Positions 22,838 through 31,257 of a stretch of 42,497 nt of DNA are shown here, piece after piece. Within the stretch, counting starts at the first letter, position 1; every line of letters starts with the position of its first letter. The notes under the pieces are model-generated. The model was given only the letters and a program-made list of their open reading frames with translations. It was not told the origin of the DNA and did no database searches. The translations under genes and the position numbers were made by a program. This stretch comes from an uncultured Clostridia bacterium (GTDB lineage Bacteria > Bacillota > Clostridia > TANB77 > CAG-508), in contig CALXFC010000003.1 of the NCBI GenBank assembly GCA_944387485.1, forward strand, positions 1 through 42,497, written 5' to 3'.

Positions 22838-25555
22838 ATGAAAAATAAAATAAAAATATTATTTGAGATATTTGTAATTATATTAATAATGTTTTCTTTT
22901 GGAATAGTTTATGCTAACGATAGTTATGAAATAGATGTAAAAGAAACAGAATATTCAGAAGATTATAAAAAGTGGTTGGAATTAGATGAGGAAGAAAAGA
23001 AAAATACAATACAGCCAAGGAAATACGAAGTAAGTACAAGTGTGGATAATTCAACATATTTAAAAAGTTTAAACAATGTATTTAGAACCCAACAATTGAT
23101 AAGGGCAACAATACCAACAGAATTTAACTTAAAGGATATAATACCAGAAAATGTTGTGATAAGAAACCAAATGCAAACAAATTCTTGCTGGGCATTTTCA
23201 GCATTAGGAATGCTAGAATCAAATTTAGCGTTAAGAGACCAAAAAGCTTCATTACCTACAGTTACATATGATTTTTCAGAGAGACATTTGATTTATTCAT
23301 CAATGAGATCAGCTTTTTTAAACAATCAAATAAATGAATATGGTTTTTCTACAAATATAAGCAATGGTGGCAATATTGGAATGGTATTGGCATATTTGAC
23401 AAATGGAATGGGAGCAATAGATGAAAGTGATTTACCATTTGAAAACAATGAAGACAATATAGATATTTCTGAGATACAAAATAAAGAAGTAAAAACAACT
23501 TTGTATGATACAAAGGAATTTGAAACAGTAACAGAAGAAAATAAAGAAAATGTAATGCAAAGTATAAAAGAACATATTATAAATTATGGTGGAGTATATG
23601 CAAGCATATATGGTGCAAATATGGGAGCTTCAGATTATTATAATAATGAAACAGGTGCTATATACTGTAAGGAAAGAAAAAATTCAGACCATTCTGTTGT
23701 AATAATAGGGTGGGATGATAATTATAGTAGAGACAATTTCAATCAAAATCAAAAACCAGAAGAAAATGGTGCATGGATAGTAAAAAATTCTCGGGGAGAA
23801 AATACAACAGTTACTTTATTAGAAGCAAAACAATTACTATTTGAAGCAGATAAAGAAGGATGCGAGGCAAATAATTGGTATTCCGCAGAACAAATACCAG
23901 ATGCAGATCTTCTAAATTCATACAAACAGGTATATGGAGAAAGCAAAGTTAAGATAGATTCAGGTAATCTTATAGTTGAAAATGGAAATGAAGGATATAT
24001 GTATATTTCATATGAAGATAGCAATGTTTATGCAAATATGATAGGCATTGAAAAAGCAACATATAGTAAGGATTATGATACAATATATCAAAATGATATT
24101 TTAGGACCATCTTTGAGTGTAACAGTACCTGATACTGACGGTGTAAATTTAGCTAATGTATTTCAAAGAGATTCTACTAAAAATGAAGAATTGGATAAAG
24201 TTAGTATATATACAAATCAAAATCAAGAATATAAAGTATATGTAAATCCAAATGGAAGCAGTAAAGATTTAAAAGATTTGGTTGAAGTAAAATTAAAAGA
24301 AGGAGATACACAAGCTGTTAGTGCAGGATATCACATTTTGGAATTTGAAGAACCTATAAGATTAACAGGAGATTCTTTTGTGGTTATGCTACAGATTGTA
24401 AGTGAAGAAGAAGATAAAAACATATCATTAGAATATAAATTAGCCAATACTGGTTGGGAAGCAGTAGAAGTAAATACAGGGGAAAGTTTTTGGACTAATG
24501 ATACAGGACTAAATAATAATGAATGGACAGATTTAGCAACACTAGAAGACTATTCAGGAAACTTATGTATAAAAGCATATACAAATGATGTAGAAGAACA
24601 AGCAATAGGATTATCTGAAATATATATAGATTGTGAACCTGGGAAAACAGTATATAAAGAAGGGGAAAACTTTGATTCTACAGGAATGAAAGTAATAGCA
24701 AGATATAGTGATAATTCAGAAAAGGAAATAAATGATTATGAAATAATAGGAGGAGAAAATTTAACAGAAGGAACAACAACGGTAACGATTAGATATACTG
24801 AAAATGGAATAGTTAGTGATGTTGAACAAAAAATAACTGTAAATAAACAGGAAGAACAAGAATCAGAACAAGAACCGGAATTAGGAGAAGAAACAGAAAA
24901 ACCTACTACCAATGAACCAAATTTATCAGATTTTAGTAATGCAAATGCAAAGATAACAGAAGCTAAGCTATATTTTGATTCAACAAACTTATCAAATTCA
25001 ACAGGGGAAATAACAATTAAGATAACAGGAATAGTATTAGAAGATGAAAATGATATATATAGCTATAGTTATTATTTATCAGGAATTAAAGAAGATATGG
25101 AAAATGAAATAAATGACTGGAAATCTGTAGAAATAACAAAAGAAAATGATGGAACATACTCTATAACGGTAAATGTAAAATCAAATGAATTAAGTAATTA
25201 TGAAGAAATAACTGAATCCGAAAAATTATATTTATATATAAAAGAATCAGTAACTAAAAATGAAGAACCGGAAAATTCTATAACTGGTATGCATGAATTA
25301 GAAATAGAAAATAGTTCTGAACCACAATGTTATATAGATGGTGAATATATAGGAGGAATAGATGATGTACTAAATTATAATAAAAATAGTGAAGTAAATG
25401 GGAATAATACTAATGATACTAATAATATAGATAATACAACAGCATTTGGAATATTGCCATATACAGGTAAGACTATTTTAGCAACAGCAATAATCTTATT
25501 AATTGGTACATCAGGAATAATCGCTTATTATAGATATAAACATATAGACAAATAA
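22838..25555 (+). CDS. LPXTG-anchored papain-like (C1A) cysteine protease with Ig-like domain
   Basis: Encodes 905 residues: signal peptide (residues 1-26); C1A protease domain with NQMQTNSCWAF (catalytic C117), DHSVVIIGWDD (H285) and GAWIVKNS (N317); a region after GYMYISYED resembling the lectin-like domain of clostridial C1 proteases; a Big_3-type Ig domain (PGKTVYKEGENFDSTGMKV, about 619-690); an acidic linker; a second beta-rich domain; and a cell-wall sorting signal LPYTG (873-877) with a membrane helix and basic tail. So it is sortase-anchored at the cell surface. The residue after NS, normally the Trp of NSWG, is encoded by CGG (23792-23794). About 65 residues are inserted between NS-x-G and GYMYISYED. 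No sortase lies in the window. ATG with AAGGAG upstream. Confidence 0.88.
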   Translation: MKNKIKILFEIFVIILIMFSFGIVYANDSYEIDVKETEYSEDYKKWLELDEEEKKNTIQPRKYEVSTSVDNSTYLKSLNNVFRTQQLIRATIPTEFNLKDIIPENVVIRNQMQTNSCWAFSALGMLESNLALRDQKASLPTVTYDFSERHLIYSSMRSAFLNNQINEYGFSTNISNGGNIGMVLAYLTNGMGAIDESDLPFENNEDNIDISEIQNKEVKTTLYDTKEFETVTEENKENVMQSIKEHIINYGGVYASIYGANMGASDYYNNETGAIYCKERKNSDHSVVIIGWDDNYSRDNFNQNQKPEENGAWIVKNSRGENTTVTLLEAKQLLFEADKEGCEANNWYSAEQIPDADLLNSYKQVYGESKVKIDSGNLIVENGNEGYMYISYEDSNVYANMIGIEKATYSKDYDTIYQNDILGPSLSVTVPDTDGVNLANVFQRDSTKNEELDKVSIYTNQNQEYKVYVNPNGSSKDLKDLVEVKLKEGDTQAVSAGYHILEFEEPIRLTGDSFVVMLQIVSEEEDKNISLEYKLANTGWEAVEVNTGESFWTNDTGLNNNEWTDLATLEDYSGNLCIKAYTNDVEEQAIGLSEIYIDCEPGKTVYKEGENFDSTGMKVIARYSDNSEKEINDYEIIGGENLTEGTTTVTIRYTENGIVSDVEQKITVNKQEEQESEQEPELGEETEKPTTNEPNLSDFSNANAKITEAKLYFDSTNLSNSTGEITIKITGIVLEDENDIYSYSYYLSGIKEDMENEINDWKSVEITKENDGTYSITVNVKSNELSNYEEITESEKLYLYIKESVTKNEEPENSITGMHELEIENSSEPQCYIDGEYIGGIDDVLNYNKNSEVNGNNTNDTNNIDNTTAFGILPYTGKTILATAIILLIGTSGIIAYYRYKHIDK

Positions 25556-25577
25556 AAACGAGGATTGCCTCGTTTTT
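25554..25577 (+). terminator. Bidirectional terminator between the protease gene and spoVAE
   Basis: AAAAACGAGG (25554-25563) pairs perfectly with CCTCGTTTTT (25568-25577) around ATTG. The protease stop codon precedes it directly and the spoVAE stop overlaps its far arm, so it serves both strands. Confidence 0.9.
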
Positions 25578-25968
25578 ATTGCTTTTTCATTTTTGGTTTT
25601 GAGATAAGAGCAGCAAGATACCCAAAGAAGACAGCTGCAGCAATACCACCTGCGGCAGCCTTAACACCACCAGTAAAAGCACCAATCAAACCACTTTCTT
25701 TAACAGCTTCAATAGCACCTTTTGCTAAATTGTATCCAAATCCAGTAAGAGGAACAGTTGCTCCAGCACCTGCAAAATCTACTAGATATTGATAAATTCC
25801 AAGACCTCCCAATACAGCGCCAGTAGTAACAAAAATAACTAAAATTCTTGCAGGAGTGAGCTTGGTTTTATCAATTAAAATCTGTCCAATAACACAAATT
25901 AATCCTCCAACTATAAAACACTTAATTAAAGAAGAAATTTCAAAAACATTAGCCCAGTTTATATCCAT
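25576..25968 (-). CDS. spoVAE: Stage V sporulation protein AE (SpoVAE)
   Basis: A 130-residue integral membrane protein of the SpoVA channel that moves dipicolinic acid into the forespore and out at germination. FIVGGLICVIGQILIDKTKL, FAGAGATVPLTGFGYNLAKG and GGVKAAAGGIAAAV are the SpoVAE/SpoVAC-type signatures. ATG with AAAAGGAGG upstream. Last gene of the minus-strand spoVAC-AD-AE cluster, the minimal set found in Clostridia. Confidence 0.93.
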   Translation of the reverse strand: MDINWANVFEISSLIKCFIVGGLICVIGQILIDKTKLTPARILVIFVTTGAVLGGLGIYQYLVDFAGAGATVPLTGFGYNLAKGAIEAVKESGLIGAFTGGVKAAAGGIAAAVFFGYLAALISKPKMKKQ

Positions 25969-26002
25969 AAATAGTCCTCCTTTTGATATATATTATAAAT
26001 AT

Positions 26003-27004
26003 TTAAAGTTCAATACTGATTGCATGAGCAATTCCAGGAATACTCTCACCTTGTTGAGAACTTGTGGAATTCATTAAAGCACCAGTAGCAATTAAAAGAA
26101 GTTTCTTTAAATTCTTTTCTCTTAATTGTTTAAATAAATATCCAGAAAATACTGTAGCACAACAAGCACAACCACTTCCGCCTGAATGAGTGTCCTGAGA
26201 ATTTTTATCAAATATAAGTACACCACAATCATTATAATTAGATTTAATATTATAACCTTGGGATTTAGCAATATCTATTGCAATGTCTTTACCAATGTGA
26301 CCTAAATCGCCACTGATAATTGCATCATAATAACTAGGAGACCTATTAGTATCAGTAAAATGTGTAATTAAAGTATCAGCAAAAGCAGGTGCCATAGCAG
26401 CTCCCATGTTATTTGCATCTTTAATTCCCATATCAACAATTTTACCAGGCGTTATATGGGTGATGTAAGGACCGTTCCCGTTTTGTGAAAGAATAGCAGC
26501 ACCACTACCAGTTACAGTCCATTGACTAGTAGGAGGCCTTTGATTTCCTAGTTCTAACGGAAATCTAAATTGCTTTTCAGCGCTACAAAAATGACTAGAC
26601 GTAGCACAAAGTACATGTTTTGCAAAACCTTCTGTACAAATTGCACCTAATGATAAAGATTCAACAAAGGTAGAACAAGCACCAAATACACCAAAAAAAG
26701 GAAGGTTTATTTCTCTTAAACCAAAACTAGATGAAATACATTGGTTTAATAAATCACCTGCAAATACGCAGTCAATGTCTTGGGAAGAAATTCCGGATTT
26801 TGAAATTACCATATTAGTAGCTTCTTTAATTATTTTACTTTCAGCTTTTTCCCAAGAATTTTCACCCCAAAATTCATCTTCTAAAGTTTTATCAAAATAT
26901 TTAGCTAAAGGACCTTGTGATTCTTTAGGACCAACAATACTACTACATTCTAAAATTGTTGGTGGGTTATCAAATTTTATAGTTTGTTTACCAATTTTTT
27001 TCAA
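26003..27004 (-). CDS. spoVAD: Stage V sporulation protein AD (SpoVAD)
   Basis: A 333-residue thiolase-like protein that binds dipicolinic acid at the inner spore membrane. Signatures include NPPTILECSSIVGPKESQGP at the start, VFGACSTFVESLSLG, TSQWTVTGSGAAIL, ISGDLGHIGKD and GSGCACCATVFSGYL. The start is a TTG with GGAGATG upstream; there is no in-frame ATG nearby. Separated from spoVAC by 103 bases that contain a long palindromic repeat, so read-through past that hairpin is needed if the cluster is one transcript. Confidence 0.95.
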   Translation of the reverse strand: MKKIGKQTIKFDNPPTILECSSIVGPKESQGPLAKYFDKTLEDEFWGENSWEKAESKIIKEATNMVISKSGISSQDIDCVFAGDLLNQCISSSFGLREINLPFFGVFGACSTFVESLSLGAICTEGFAKHVLCATSSHFCSAEKQFRFPLELGNQRPPTSQWTVTGSGAAILSQNGNGPYITHITPGKIVDMGIKDANNMGAAMAPAFADTLITHFTDTNRSPSYYDAIISGDLGHIGKDIAIDIAKSQGYNIKSNYNDCGVLIFDKNSQDTHSGGSGCACCATVFSGYLFKQLREKNLKKLLLIATGALMNSTSSQQGESIPGIAHAISIEL

Positions 27005-27033
27005 AAAATCATCTCCTAACTTTTGATAAAAAA

Positions 27034-27100
27034 GGGGACAGGTCTATTTTGTTCCAAATTTCCATTATTTTATAAAATGGAACAAAAAAGGGGTGTCCCC
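27034..27100. repeat. Long palindromic repeat, GGGACAG family, copy 2
   Basis: GGGGACA (27034-27040) pairs with TGTCCCC (27094-27100), and inside it TTTTGTTCCA (27047-27056) pairs perfectly with TGGAACAAAA (27078-27087). The GGGACAGGT start is shared with the copy after rnjA. It sits inside the spoVA operon between spoVAC and spoVAD. Confidence 0.8.
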
Positions 27101-27107
27101 AAAAGTT

Positions 27108-27572
27108 TCAGACTAGTGTTACACTCTGAGTGTTAAAAATTAAGAAAATAATACCTATTAAAATAGAAGTAGAAATTCCGAAAACTAAAACAGGACCAGC
27201 GACTGTAAACATCTTTCCACCAACACCCATAACATATCCTTCTGATTTATATTCCATAGCGGGAGAAACAATTGAGTTTGCAAATCCTGTAATTGGAATC
27301 AATGAACCTGCTCCTGCAAATTTTCCTATTTTATTAAATAAATTCAGACCAGTGAGGAATGCAGAGATTCCTATTAATAAAATGGAAACAATTGTGCCAG
27401 AAGTTTGTGTATCAAAACCACGTTCTTTACATATATTAAGAATAACCTGGCCAATTGTACAAATAAGTCCACCAACCCAAAAAGCGTTAAAACAGTTTTT
27501 GAAAATTTTTGAATTAGGTGATTTTTTATCAACATAGTCTTGGTAGGTTTTGTTACTTTCTAAAGGATTCAT
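27108..27572 (-). CDS. spoVAC: Stage V sporulation protein AC (SpoVAC)
   Basis: A 154-residue membrane protein of the SpoVA dipicolinate channel; in Bacillus SpoVAC acts as a mechanosensitive channel. NAFWVGGLICTIGQVILNIC, FAGAGSLIPITGFANSIVSP and GVGGKMFTVAGPVLVFG are diagnostic. ATG with AGGAGGTG upstream, 10 bases after the dodecin gene. Confidence 0.95.
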   Translation of the reverse strand: MNPLESNKTYQDYVDKKSPNSKIFKNCFNAFWVGGLICTIGQVILNICKERGFDTQTSGTIVSILLIGISAFLTGLNLFNKIGKFAGAGSLIPITGFANSIVSPAMEYKSEGYVMGVGGKMFTVAGPVLVFGISTSILIGIIFLIFNTQSVTLV

Positions 27573-27582
27573 AAAACACCTC

Positions 27583-27801
27583 CTAATTGTTTTTACGATT
27601 TACATCTATAGTAAAACTTAAATCTAAGTCAACAAAATACTCGGAAATTTTATCTCCGTCTATGTTTGCTCGTTGTTCAATAATTTTTACTTCTGATAAA
27701 TAATCAATAGTCTTAGATGCTTCAGCTATTGCTTTAACAATAGCGTCTTTCCAAGAAATAGTAGAATTTCCTGTAATTATTAAATGTTTTTTTATATCCA
27801 T
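27583..27801 (-). CDS. Dodecin-like small flavoprotein
   Basis: Encodes 72 residues. STISWKDAIVKAIAEASKTI followed by VKIIEQRANIDGDKISEYFV and a final beta strand is the dodecin fold (DUF1458; the SWKDAxxxAxxEASKT helix is the signature). Dodecins form hollow 12-mers that store or buffer flavins or CoA. First gene of the spoVA cluster with GGAGGTTTAGGT upstream and only 10 bases before spoVAC, so it is probably made in the forespore. A link between this dodecin and spore cargo is inference from position. Confidence 0.85.
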   Translation of the reverse strand: MDIKKHLIITGNSTISWKDAIVKAIAEASKTIDYLSEVKIIEQRANIDGDKISEYFVDLDLSFTIDVNRKNN

Positions 27802-27944
27802 ACCTAAACCTCCAAATAAGAACTTTTAAAAATATCTTTTCCAATTAAAAGAAAAAATATACAAAAATACTATAAATTAAAAATAAAGATAAATATAAAA
27901 ATTCATATATAAAATAGATAAAAAAGAAGTGGTGAAAAACTTAC

Positions 27945-27973
27945 TTGATTTAAAAATAAGAATATTGTAAAAT
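27945..27973 (+). promoter_or_regulatory. Sigma-A-type promoter of rsmB
   Basis: TTGATT (27945-27950) and TAAAAT (27968-27973), 17-base spacer. The 305-base divergent gap 27802-28106 otherwise holds a small AAAACG/CGTTTT hairpin near 28017-28034 and repeat copy 3. I could not identify a convincing sigma-G promoter for the spoVA side. Confidence 0.55.
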
Positions 27974-28038
27974 TAGTACATAAAAAACAACAAAGTTTTT
28001 TCAAGTAAAAACAGAAAAAACGAAAGCGTTTTAATAGA

Positions 28039-28088
28039 GATGTGTCCCAGATTGCCCATTTTTGGACAAAAGGGAAACGTCCCCAATT
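28039..28088 (+). repeat. Palindromic interspersed repeat, GTGTCCC family, copy 3
   Basis: GATGTGTCCCAGATTGCCC at the start and GGGAAACGTCCCC at the end match copies 1 and 2; the inner right arm is AAAAGGG instead of AATTGGG. It lies just upstream of the rsmB ribosome binding site, in the same orientation to the downstream gene as the other copies. Confidence 0.85.
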
Positions 28089-28106
28089 TAAGAAAGGAAA
28101 AGCGTT

Positions 28107-29447
28107 ATGGTAGATAAAGCAAGAGAAGTTGCATTAAAAATACTTTATAAAATTGATAAAGATAAAGCTTATTCTAATATTGTATTAAATGAAATGATAA
28201 ACAAAAATAAAGATATATTAAATAAGAAAGATATTAGTTTAATATCTGAAATAGTTTATGGTGTTACAACATGGAGATTAACTTTAGATGAAATAATAAG
28301 AAAATATTCAAAAATTAGATTAAAGAAAATATCACCATGGATATTAAATGTTTTAAGGATGAGTATTTATCAGATCATATTTTTAGATAAAATACCAAAA
28401 TCAGCAGCTGTAAATGAAGGTGTTAACTTAGCAAAGAGATATGGAAATAAAGGTAGTATTGGTTTTACGAATGCTATTTTAAGAAAAATAGATAAAAAAG
28501 ATTATAAAGAATTTTTTAATGAAAAAGATGAATTAAATAGAATTTCTAAAACTATGTCTATGCCAAAATGGATTATTGAAGAATTAAAAAAAGATAACTT
28601 AGATAATAATAAAATATTACAAATTTGTAAAAATTCTAACATAAAACCAAAAGTTTCTATTAGAGTAAATAATTTAAAAACTAATAAAGAACAATTAAGG
28701 GAAATACTAAATAAAGAAGGTGTAAAAACAGTTAATGGAATATTAGATGATTTTTTAATTTTAGAAAAGGCAAACGGATTAGAAAATTTGAAAAGTTTTA
28801 AAGAAGGATTATTTACTGTACAAGATGAAGTAGCAGGATTAACTGCTTTAATTTTAAATCCAAATATAAATGATAGGATTTTAGATGCTTGTAGTAGCCC
28901 AGGAGGAAAAACTACTTATTTAGCTGAAATTATGAATAATGAAGGTAATATCGAAGCTTGGGATATACATAAACACAGAACAAAATTAGTTGAACAAAAT
29001 GCTAAAAGATTAGGAATAGATATAATTAAAACAAAAGTAGAAGATGCAAGTATATATAAAGAAGAATATAAAAATAAATTTGATAAAATACTTTTAGATG
29101 TTCCGTGTTTAGGAATTGGGGTGTTAAAAAGAAAACCAGATATAAAATGGCAAAAGAAGAAAGAAGATATAAAAGAAATACAAAAAATTCAATTTAATAT
29201 ATTAAATACATGTTCTAAGTATTTAAAAGAAGGAGGAGAATTAGTTTATTCAACTTGTAGTATTTTTAAAGAGGAGAATAGAAATGTTATAGAGAAATTC
29301 TTAAAAGAAAATAAAAATTTTTCATTGGATAAACTAACTATTAATGAAGAATTTTTTAAAGAATATATATCAAACGGCAAATTTTTAGAGGTTTACCCAA
29401 ATCAAAATACTGATGGATTCTTTATTTGTAAATTAATAAAAAAATAA
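28107..29447 (+). CDS. rsmB: 16S rRNA m5C967 methyltransferase RsmB
   Basis: Encodes 446 residues: an N-terminal NusB-like RNA-binding domain (AREVALKILYKIDKDKAYSN to about residue 140) and a C-terminal Rossmann methyltransferase with DACSSPGGKTTYLAE (SAM-binding motif I), DVPCLGIGVLKRKPDIKW (motif IV Cys) and YSTCSIFKEEN (motif VI with the nucleophilic Cys). It methylates C967 of 16S rRNA. ATG with GAAAGGAAAAG upstream. Confidence 0.94.
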   Translation: MVDKAREVALKILYKIDKDKAYSNIVLNEMINKNKDILNKKDISLISEIVYGVTTWRLTLDEIIRKYSKIRLKKISPWILNVLRMSIYQIIFLDKIPKSAAVNEGVNLAKRYGNKGSIGFTNAILRKIDKKDYKEFFNEKDELNRISKTMSMPKWIIEELKKDNLDNNKILQICKNSNIKPKVSIRVNNLKTNKEQLREILNKEGVKTVNGILDDFLILEKANGLENLKSFKEGLFTVQDEVAGLTALILNPNINDRILDACSSPGGKTTYLAEIMNNEGNIEAWDIHKHRTKLVEQNAKRLGIDIIKTKVEDASIYKEEYKNKFDKILLDVPCLGIGVLKRKPDIKWQKKKEDIKEIQKIQFNILNTCSKYLKEGGELVYSTCSIFKEENRNVIEKFLKENKNFSLDKLTINEEFFKEYISNGKFLEVYPNQNTDGFFICKLIKK

Positions 29448-29491
29448 TGTTACAAAAATATTACATTTGCATTACGGTTGTATTAAAGATG

Positions 29492-29519
29492 TTGACTTTT
29501 TACTAAAAAATTATAAAAT
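29492..29519 (+). promoter_or_regulatory. Putative promoter of the type IV pilus operon
   Basis: TTGACT (29492-29497) and TAAAAT (29514-29519), 16-base spacer, about 115 bases before the first pilus gene. A T-rich untranslated stretch with a TAGAATA/TATTCTA inverted repeat follows. Confidence 0.5.
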
Positions 29520-29634
29520 ATATTTGTATTTAGATTATTAAAAAAAGAAAAAAATAGAATAATGTAAAATATATTCTAGGTATGTTTTTTTATAAAATAC
29601 AGAAAATAAGAATAAACAGAAAAAGGAGAAGAAA

Positions 29635-31257
29635 ATGTCAAGTTGTCTAGGACTATACATTGAAGAACATTTAATTAAATATGCAAAAGTATCTAAAGAA
29701 CATGACAATGTAAAAGTAGAAACATTTGGAATAAAGTTCTATGATAAAGCAGAAGATGCAATTTCACAGATAATAGAAGAAACATATAGCCAAAAAATAC
29801 CTATTAGTGTTAACTTATCTGAAGAAATGTATAACTATTTTGATATGTTTTCTTTGCTTACAAAGAATGATCTTCAAAAAGCAATTAAAACTGAGTTTGA
29901 ATCTTATTGTACTGATAAAGGATATAATCCAAATGTATTTGAAACGAGATATGCTATTGTAGATAATCAATTAGATAAAGATAAAATTAAAATTATCCAC
30001 ATTTCAGACAACAAGATAGAGTTAAATAAAAGAGTCCAACAGGTAGAAGGATATCATTTGATAAATGTTTCTCCTATTTCAATGTCAATACCAAACTTAA
30101 TACAAGTAAGAAAAGACGAAAACTGCTTAGTTGTTAATATAGAAGATGATACAGTAATAACTACAATTATTGGAGGAAAGATTTTTAATGTTGATATTGT
30201 TGAAGCAGGTAGTAGAGATATATTATCTAAAATTAACTTAAAAGAGAATTCTTATTCAAAAGCATATGAAATAGCAAAAAATACTACAATATATACATCT
30301 GAAGGGGTAGAATTACAATCAGAACAACAAGCATATTTAGATGATATTATGCCAACTATTAACAATGTGGTAGGTCAAGTAAATAAAATAATAAATAGTT
30401 ATTCAGACAAAATAGAAAAAGTATATATAACAGGAACAGCAGCTCTAATAAATAATGTAGATTTATATTTCCAAGAATATATAACAGATTCAGAATGTGA
30501 AATATTAAAACCATACTTTATAGAAAATACTAGAGATATTAACATAAAAGATTATATTGAAGTCAACTCAGCTATTTCTATAGCTTTAATGGGACTTGGT
30601 GAAGGTATTTCAGGAATGAACTTTAAAAAGAAAACATTAGCAGATCAAATTCCAAGTTGGCTAAAAATAGAAGTTAATCCAGAAAGAAGTAAAAAAGAGC
30701 AAAAAAATCTTGGTGGATTTTTCACATGGGATTTAGGACAAAAATTAGATAATACAGAAAAAAGCTTGGTTAGAATAGCAGTTGCATTGTTCTTACTAAT
30801 AGTGATTTATAGCGGATTTTCTGGAGTGATAAATTATCTAATGGATCAAAAGATACAAGAATCAGAAGACTCAATTGCACAAACGAACAGTCAAATTGCG
30901 TTAGCAAATGCAGATAATGAAAGCTTAAAAACTGGTATTAATATTTATAACAATAAAACACAACAGTTAATAGAATCTAGCGACAAATTAAAAGATTTAA
31001 ATAGAACAAGAAATGCAATACCTAATTTATTAAATCAAATAATGTCTATAATACCAGAAAATGTGCAATTAACATCAATAGAAAATTCAACAGATAAACA
31101 TGTCGTAATAGATGCACAATCTGATAAATATGAACAATTAGGATATTTTGTTGCAAGACTTAAAACAGATGTTATCTTAACAGATATAAAATCTACACCA
31201 GGACAAAAGGATAATGGTGTTGTAACAATAAGAATAGAAGGAGAGTTACCAATATGA
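29635..31257 (+). CDS. pilM: Type IV pilus assembly protein, PilM-PilN fusion
   Basis: Encodes 540 residues. Residues 1-about 350 form an actin-like PilM domain (SSCLGLYIEEHLIKYAKVSK at the start, VEAGSRDIL, VYITGTAALINNVD as the nucleotide-binding strand-loop). After a linker comes one membrane helix (about 383-405, VRIAVALFLLIVIYSG) and a periplasmic-type PilN domain with a coiled coil and ferredoxin-like fold (PENVQLTSIENSTDKHVVID). PilM binds the PilN cytoplasmic tail in the pilus alignment complex, and here both are one chain. First gene of the pilus operon; its stop overlaps the pilO start (ATGA). Confidence 0.87.
   Translation: MSSCLGLYIEEHLIKYAKVSKEHDNVKVETFGIKFYDKAEDAISQIIEETYSQKIPISVNLSEEMYNYFDMFSLLTKNDLQKAIKTEFESYCTDKGYNPNVFETRYAIVDNQLDKDKIKIIHISDNKIELNKRVQQVEGYHLINVSPISMSIPNLIQVRKDENCLVVNIEDDTVITTIIGGKIFNVDIVEAGSRDILSKINLKENSYSKAYEIAKNTTIYTSEGVELQSEQQAYLDDIMPTINNVVGQVNKIINSYSDKIEKVYITGTAALINNVDLYFQEYITDSECEILKPYFIENTRDINIKDYIEVNSAISIALMGLGEGISGMNFKKKTLADQIPSWLKIEVNPERSKKEQKNLGGFFTWDLGQKLDNTEKSLVRIAVALFLLIVIYSGFSGVINYLMDQKIQESEDSIAQTNSQIALANADNESLKTGINIYNNKTQQLIESSDKLKDLNRTRNAIPNLLNQIMSIIPENVQLTSIENSTDKHVVIDAQSDKYEQLGYFVARLKTDVILTDIKSTPGQKDNGVVTIRIEGELPI

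Noticed and set aside
23785-23830. Frameshift at the protease CGG
   Set aside because: The +1 frame reaches a stop within about ten codons whereas the original frame continues through a well-formed protein.
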